64,000 nucleotides of DNA from Pisolithus tinctorius. Taxonomy: Eukaryota > Basidiomycota > Agaricomycetes > Boletales > Pisolithaceae. The position numbers and the translations under genes are program-made. Position 1 is the stretch's first letter. Every line of letters begins with the position of its first letter. The notes under the pieces are model-generated. The model saw only the letters and a program-made list of their open reading frames with translations, was not told where the DNA came from and ran no database searches. The DNA lies in assembly GCA_024663395.1 (NCBI GenBank), contig JANFAH010000039.1, forward strand, positions 419,501 through 483,500, written 5' to 3'. Shown here piece after piece: positions 57,990 to 64,000 of the stretch.

Positions 57990-58990
57990 TTGACAGGCAT
58001 GTAGTGGGGAGTAATCAATACCAATCTGCAGAACTCCAGCATGGAAGCCACCCTTCTTGCCTGTAACATCAACATAGTACTTGTGCTTGAACTCCCTGCA
58101 CAATGAGGTAATATCCAATGGTGGAAGCTGAATGGTATACACTTTCCTTCCACTCTGCTGCCCAACACAGACAGACATCTGTGAGACATTGATATATGAA
58201 CATTTTGATCCTGCAGTAACCATCTGCTTGACATTGTTGTCCTCCTTCAAGTGCTCCTGCACATATCAACCAGAATGGTCACAATCAAGGTTAAATTCAC
58301 ACTCAACCATACTTTTGAAGGATTCTAGGATAGTCATGCTAGCCATGGCCTTCAAGTGGTTGTGATATGCATCATCAATAATCTCCTGGACCCTCTGCTT
58401 CCTTTCTGCAATTTTCTTTGGTGATGAAGCTTGTCACTTTCAGTCCAGCAATAGATCACCATTGCTGATACTGAAACCATTATGGAAAAGCCAGTAGTTG
58501 ATGACCATTTGTATACCAGTGAAGACCTGACACATGACAGGACCTTTCTTGCAGAAGACAATATATATCAGACTGCCCTGGGTCACACCAACCATCTCTT
58601 TGTACATGAACTGGATGAGGTCACCCAATGGATCATGCACCACACTACCATAGTAGACCATGACATCCTCCAGCACCTTGATGAGACATCATTGGATATA
58701 GCCTGTCTCCACCATTGACAACAGTATCAATGAGAGCTTCTTGACCAACCATGGCATGGAAACAGAACTCCTGCAGGGTCAGCCCACACAGGTATGGTTC
58801 TCCATCAATCCACTCACCTCTGAACTGAAGTCATCCTTGGTAAAGTGAGGTAACATCCAATGGTGGAAGCTAAATGGTATACACTTTCCTCCTACAACTC
58901 TGCCACCTGACACAGGTGGATATCTGTCAGACATTGATATATGAACCTTTGGGTTCTGCAGTGACCATTCACAAGCAAGGTCAAGTCAGT
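57990..58990 (-). pseudogene. RPB1: RNA polymerase II largest subunit, rearranged fragments
   Basis: On the minus strand one segment (58,990-58,590) includes LPHFTKDDFSSE, YLCGLTLQEFCFHAMVGQEA and LEDVMVYYGSVVHDPLGDLI. A second segment (58,590-57,990) includes [53 protein letters not shown] and QMSVCVGQQ. All are landmarks of RPB1 (pore/funnel and following region). In a normal RPB1 the second segment precedes the first, and the NVKQM-to-LPH part is present in both. The locus is therefore a partial tandem duplication or a circularly permuted copy. Stops and frameshifts abound. Bases 57,796-57,989 are open but not RPB1-like. Confidence 0.75.
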
Positions 58991-59750
58991 TTATGCTCAA
59001 TTGTAAAGTTACAAAATTATGTCTTGCCTACTAAACCTAGTGCATGTTTTGATTTGTGTGCATCACCAAGTTTTCAATCATGGGGAATGAGTAGGCACAC
59101 TGCACAGTCCCCAGACATAGCATGCAGTGGGGGAGAAATGAAATGTGGACAACAGCTTTTAAGAAATTGGTAAAGCCAGGAGTTGAGAACAGGATGGCTT
59201 CATCATCAACCTTTGCTTCTGAATGAGCCTTCAACTCCAAAGCATCCTGAGAACAAGTGAATTTCAAGGTCAGTAATAGGGGGGAACTGCTCAGTGCCCA
59301 TCTCAGCCAGGTAGCCAAGCTGAAGACATGTGCATCATGTTCATCACTGTGAGACTGCACTAGTACTGGCAAAGAGGACAGCACAAACAAGGGATGTAGT
59401 CATGCACATCAGCCCCTCTACAAATCATGAATCATCAGACACCTCCCAAAAAAACAATGGGCAGGGCAGACCATGCCACAGATATATTGAAACCTATAGG
59501 CTACCTCAGTAGGTGTGAAACTACTGAGGGAATAGTGAAGGGAATGTATCACTATGTATGCCTCTAAGGTGATTATGTAAGCATGGCTGAAGCGCACCTA
59601 AGTCACCACCACTCTGGCACTTTATAATCTCCAACAAGATAGGTGTCACCAGTCCAGCAAAAACACACAGGACAAACCAAATTTCAGACTGGACTTTGAG
59701 GCATCCAGCAACACATTATGTAAGGCAACACACTGTAAGATTAAACAAAG
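58991..59750. other. No gene recognised
   Basis: A 117-codon minus-strand frame (59,390-59,037) has no known motif. The region is probably part of a decayed transposon-associated gene. Confidence 0.3.
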
Positions 59751-60055
59751 TCTTCAACTCTGTATCTACAGCATTAATGAATGGGAAGTACGAGGGTAGG
59801 AAGGGTATCATTGGCAAACACTGGGCCATGTATAGAATTAGTGGGGATGAAGTCTTTGACTCTGTATCTACAGTGTTAATGAATGGGAAGTATGAGGGTA
59901 GGAAGGGTATCATTGGCAAATGCTGGGCCATGTATAGAGTCAGTGGGGATGAAGTCTTTGACTCTGTATCTACAGTGTTAATGAATGGAAAGTACAAGGG
60001 TAGGAAGGGTATCATTGGTGAGCAACTGGGCCATGCATAGAATCAGTGGGGATGA
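59751..60055 (+). repeat. Tandem repeat, 102-bp unit (34 codons), three units plus a degenerate fourth
   Basis: The unit is CTGTATCTACAG..TTAATGAATGG to GTGGGGATGAAGTC, with a period of 102 bp (copies of AGTCTTTGAC at 59,851 and 59,953). In the plus frame each unit reads VFDSVSTVLMNGKYEGRKG and IIGKxWAMYRxSGDE. A worn fourth unit lies at 60,125-60,215. Confidence 0.8.
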
Positions 60056-60359
60056 GATGGTAATTGAAATGCATATGACATACCTCCACAGCAATGGCCA
60101 TGTGGGGTGGTGCTTGCTGAAAGGTAAGGATCAGTGTCTATAGTACTAATGAATGGGGAGGAGGGTATCATCAACAAGCACTGGGTTATGCATGTAATCA
60201 ATGAAGATGGGGGTATGTAACATAGGTGTACATCATCTTCTGGATATTCTCGATGACACTTCTGTGATCAGTGGTGGGGGCAGTGGTGGGAGTGCAGGGT
60301 TGGAGAGCAGCTGTGGGAGGCACCATGTTGTAGATGATTTGCTACCAGAGCAGGATCAT
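60056..60359. other. Degenerate repeat tail, no gene
   Basis: Contains the worn fourth 102-bp unit and G-rich sequence without motif. Confidence 0.4.
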
Positions 60360-63090
60360 GCATAGCTCATGGAGGAGATGAGCAAGGTGAGTTGTCAGGC
60401 AGTGATGAGGGAGGAAGAGGTGAATACTCGGATGCTGGAGGGGGTCGACAAGCATTGTGGGTGTTTAGTGCTGCACAGCCTCGTGTGTGTGGGTGGGGTT
60501 GTGCTTTGGCTGGGGGTGGGGGGAGACAAGGCACTGCCTCCTGGTCAGGGCCCTTTCGGTGCATTGTTGGGGGGAGTGCTTTGACAGATGCTTGCAAGTT
60601 GGAAATGAGGCGAAGGGAGTGATGAAGCATATTCACTACTAATGGAATGTCAAAGTCTTTCAGGTCAGCTTTGCACAACAGCTGAAGCTGGTCTGAATAA
60701 TTCATGTTAGTCAGGCCAGCATAATTGTGCAAGATCAGTTATACTCACCAGCTGTCCAATGCTTGAGATAAAACAATGAAGCAGGTACTGGCACAAAGTG
60801 GTCTTCTTCCTCGTCTGCTGGAGCCTCCAAATTGTAATCTTGTTCCATCTGCTCTTTCAAAAATGGAACAGTGAGAGCATGGAACTCATCAGCATTGAGG
60901 TGCTTCACATTGAAATCAGGACCAACCGCCAGAACTCCAGCTGGCCAATCAACAATGGTATGCTTGTAGATGAAGAGCAGGTCTAGCAGCACCTTCCATG
61001 GAATGTTCTTCTGCCCACACTTGATCTTGGCTTCATCTGTGGGGCTTCAGCTAGTAGATCAGATAGAGATAGTTGTAGTGACTTACGGAACTTCTGCAAG
61101 ATCATCAGGGGTAAGATATGCTGATTTTGATCGCATCTGACTTCCTGGGATTGTAATGCAAGAGTGTGGTCATATGACTTTTGCAATAACAGGGCAAAGT
61201 TGGGTAGTGGGATGGAAGCAGCAGAGTCAAGGATCTTATATCTAGAGTAAATTGTCAGTGTAAACTTGACCCGCAATGATTGTACTCACTTGATAATCAT
61301 AGAGAGAAAATCCAATAATTTTGCAACATCTGTCTGCCTCTCACTTGCAAGTTGCATGCAGAGTGAAGAGCCAGCAAAGACACCTTGAGCTTGGCATGCA
61401 GCTTCGTCATTTCCACTATAAATGACACATCCAAAAACATGGATGCCCTCCACATTACTCCATGTTTGTGCCTGCATGAAGATATAATTATGCCATGGAT
61501 CAGAAAAAAAAAAAAAGGGGGGGGGGGGAAAGGGGAACATCATGAACTGATTGTGTGAAGGAATCCCTGCATGTCATTACCTGGCCAACCATCACCTTTG
61601 AACTCATGTCCTTGGTACCATTGATACTCTCATTCCAGAACTTCCAAATTTTCACCCACAGCTCAGGATGTTCTCCCTCATCTTTATGACTCTCATAATG
61701 TTTCATCTGGCAGCTGTAGTAATCATTCATGGATTCTATGACCAAGTCAGGATTGAGGAGGGAAATGAACACAAAGGTACTCACCATTGGACAATTTAGG
61801 GTTGGTACTCACATACCAAGCCTGATGTATGTTCCAAACTGATTCAGCCCAGGTAGCTTTAGTAGTGAGCCCAGCGGTGGCCATAATTGACACAAGTGTT
61901 TTTCCATATTCATCGGCAATGGCTTGGGCCTCTTGAGTGGTGCACACACCAAGTGCCTGTGCCTTCTGTAAGGCATCGATGGGGAGCCTACCACACCTTA
62001 AAGTCAGGGGCCCATTCTCTGCAGCAAGCCCATCCTCATCAGATTCAGAGAGTCTACTGACCTTGGGCAGAATATGAGTAGATTTCCCTTTGTGCTTTCA
62101 AAGTTCACCAGTATCTTCAGTGTCCGCAGTATCTTCAGAAGAAGGAAAGTCAAGAGGAGGGGTGGACAGATGAGTGTCGAGGTCATAATTCCCAGCTCGA
62201 ATTTCTCTCGCCATCTGCTGATGTTTAAGGTTGTACCTTGCAGTGGTGGACCAGTCACTGTCACTATGTTTGTCATCACTGTTGTCTGTTTGGAGTATAA
62301 GTGCTATGTAAATAAAAGTAGTGCCATTAAATACAATACCTGAGGGTTGGTGGTCAACATTGCTTGCATGGTAAACTTCTCCAAAGTCAGCAGGGTCTTC
62401 ACTATGCATAACAACTGCCACTGCTTGCTCATCTTCTTCACTCTCCATGGACTGGTCATTGTAGGAGACCTTCTGAGGGGTACAGGGTGGGTGACAAGCT
62501 GAAGGGGCATTTGGGGGGTCAGCCTTTAAGGGGAATATGACTTCATAGGATACAAACTTACATTGTTCATGATCATCCTCATCGCTCAACATGTTCTGAA
62601 GGGCATGGGACAAATGTGCATCCAAAGGGATATTGGGGGGGACAGCTGGTAGTGATGTTGAGAAGAGGTATGGTTGCATATAGATACAAACTTACATTGT
62701 TCACAATCATCCTCATCATTGGACATGCTCTGGAGGCCATGGCACAGATGCACATCTGAAGTGGTACTGGGGGGGACAGCTAGTGGTGACATTGAGAGGG
62801 AATATGGTCACAAGAGAATACAAACTTACATTGTTTATGATGATCCTCATTGTCTGAAGGAGTATTGGAGGGGACAGCTAGCAGCGACACTGAATGATCA
62901 TCCTTGTTGACTATATCCTGCATAGTGATCATGCCTCCATGGAGAAGCTCGAGGGCAGTACAGTGATCCAATTTTGTACCATCTTTCAGTGGAACCATTG
63001 TCGAGCAAAAGGAATTGAGATACTCTTCTTTGCACTCCTTTTCTGTTAAACCTTGCGAGGGATGCTGTGGACATGGCTTGTGAGTTGGAC
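60360..63090 (-). pseudogene. Decayed multi-exon transposon-associated protein of unknown function
   Basis: Minus-strand exon-like frames follow each other with plausible short introns. They are an acidic N-terminal part (62,679-62,098, with MESEEDEQAVAVV and SSEDTADTEDTGEL); TQEAQAIADEYGKTLVSIMA (61,945); TKATWAESVWNIHQAWYVS; NDYYSCQMKHYESHKDEGEH (near 61,720); GTKDMSSKVMVGQVMTCRDS; HVFGCVIYSGNDEAACQAQG (61,460); RYKILDSAASIPLPNFALLL; LLDLLFIYKHTIVDWPAGVL; and a Pro-rich C-terminus. I recall this architecture as a high-copy hypothetical protein of mushroom repeats, without a named domain. Three diverged copies of the acidic ...DEDDHEQCKFVS block (62,690-63,000) show internal duplication at the 5' end. 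Confidence 0.45.
61501..61540. repeat. A/G homopolymer run
   Basis: A run of about thirteen A followed by about twelve G, then AAAGGGG. It interrupts the coding-like sequence of the surrounding decayed gene and resembles a slippage-prone or intron tract. Confidence 0.8.
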
Positions 63091-64000
63091 ATTGAGCTAC
63101 ACTAGATCCAGCCTCCTGAAAAGGGACCTAATGCAGCTCTAACCTCAGGACCAGTATCGTGGTTTCTGGTTGGTGCTGCTGGAAGGAGGTTGAGCACAAG
63201 CATGGAAGACAGGGTAAATTATGCATATGTACTGGGTTTGATGGTGCAATGGTGCTTCTTTGCACCTTGCCCAGGTTGGATTTTACCAGGTGATGTTGGA
63301 ACTCCAATGGGGGGGCCAATCTTCGTAGAGGGATCAGAGGGCAACATTCATGGAGGCACAGCAAGAATCACACAGCAGACATGCAGTCACACAGTGGGGG
63401 AGTTCTCTGGAAACATGTAGTCACCTGGTTCCTTGCTGATTCAAATTCAAGCAAGAGTATAAAATCAAATGAAGAGCAAAAAGGAGTGGACATGGTCAGT
63501 GATTCAATGAATGACTGGGGGTAGAAAAAGAGATGAGGAGGAAAGCAAGTTAGTGCCTATTTATGTTTTTTGGCCAAAAGGTGTATGCACCTCTTTTGAA
63601 CTGGCACTGGCTTCTTCCTGGCTGACTCATAAAACCTTATGGCCATCAAGGGAAAATGTCAAATGACATGGGGTCAATGGAATGAACAAACAGCAATGAC
63701 ACAGGGTTGACAGAATGAAATTTAATAACTGAAAAAAAACATATGAACAAGATTATGATAAAAGAAAAACTGACGCACTTTGTTAGAAACTCCAGGTTGA
63801 TAAGTTAGCTGGTAGAGTGTGTGTTTCAAGCCAGAGGGAAGTAATATATGTATATATATATAATGGTCACAGAGCATCCACTGGCACCTTAACTTACCCA
63901 GATGCAGGTACTACCAGCACTGTGGCTACACAAGGGAACGATGACCAAATGATTACATGTTGATGCAAGCAAACAAACTAGTTCAGGGCATGAAAGCATG
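63091..64000. other. No gene recognised at right edge
   Basis: Short frames only. A TATATG/TATATATATA microsatellite lies at 63,845-63,862. The sequence remains CpG-poor to the end. Confidence 0.4.

Noticed and set aside
1..64000. CRISPR arrays, rRNA or bacterial-type operons
   Set aside because: No direct-repeat/spacer pattern, no rRNA-like sequence, and genes have short spliceosomal introns, so the DNA is eukaryotic.

Overview
The window looks like a gene-poor, repeat-rich stretch of an Agaricomycete (mushroom-forming basidiomycete) nuclear genome. The evidence is very short introns (about 50-60 bp), four genes with the four-exon layout of fungal I66-type beta-trefoil protease inhibitors, NACHT-WD40-style WD repeats, a CACTA-type Tnp2 transposase, a Ty3/gypsy chromovirus, and decayed copies of fungal housekeeping genes (DNA polymerase alpha, Zim17, ERG26, RPB1, SPT5-like). 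No rRNA, tRNA or CRISPR was seen.

Bases 1-17,975 have normal CpG content and are a tandem segmental amplification of a roughly 5-kb unit. A unit holds a minus-strand inhibitor gene, poorly understood conserved segments (X/Y), a divergent plus-strand inhibitor gene, a minus-strand Zim17 copy and, divergently, the start of POL1. Unit 1 enters from the left edge and keeps inhibitor A, Zim17 copy 1, a long POL1 pseudogene and a WD40 fragment. Unit 2 (about 7.05-11.4 kb) keeps inhibitor C and Zim17 copy 3 but has lost its plus-strand inhibitor. Unit 3 (about 12.29-17.98 kb) keeps inhibitors D and B and Zim17 copy 2, and stops three codons into POL1. The four inhibitor genes (two near-identical pairs, 152 and 154 aa) are the only intact multi-exon genes I can support. 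They share a TATA-like box and a 12-bp palindrome upstream. All Zim17 and POL1 copies are broken.

From about 17,975 to the end CpG almost disappears and the region is a nested transposon graveyard. It contains a decayed CACTA/Tnp2 element (18.0-22.5 kb); a repeat family in direct and inverted copies (22.8-27.9 kb, again at 46.4-47.1 kb); an SPT5-like KOW gene (28.1-33.3 kb) split by a solo LTR and by a 1.57-kb palindromic Tc1/mariner-like foldback element; a full-length chromovirus (36,017-44,123, minus strand) with an unusual antisense accessory reading frame; an F-box/LRR-like fragment; a second gypsy gag; an array of intron-like cassettes interrupted by an ERG26 fragment; a second foldback element; two minisatellites; a young CpG-rich solo LTR (56,976-57,790); rearranged RPB1 fragments; a 102-bp tandem repeat; and a decayed multi-exon transposon-associated gene (60.4-63.1 kb).

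Two processes explain most of it. The first is local duplication that spared and kept intact only the inhibitor genes. The second is CpG-directed C-to-T decay of the transposons, which created all four pol stop codons examined (CGA to TGA) and replaced catalytic aspartates in reverse transcriptase, RNase H and integrase by asparagine.
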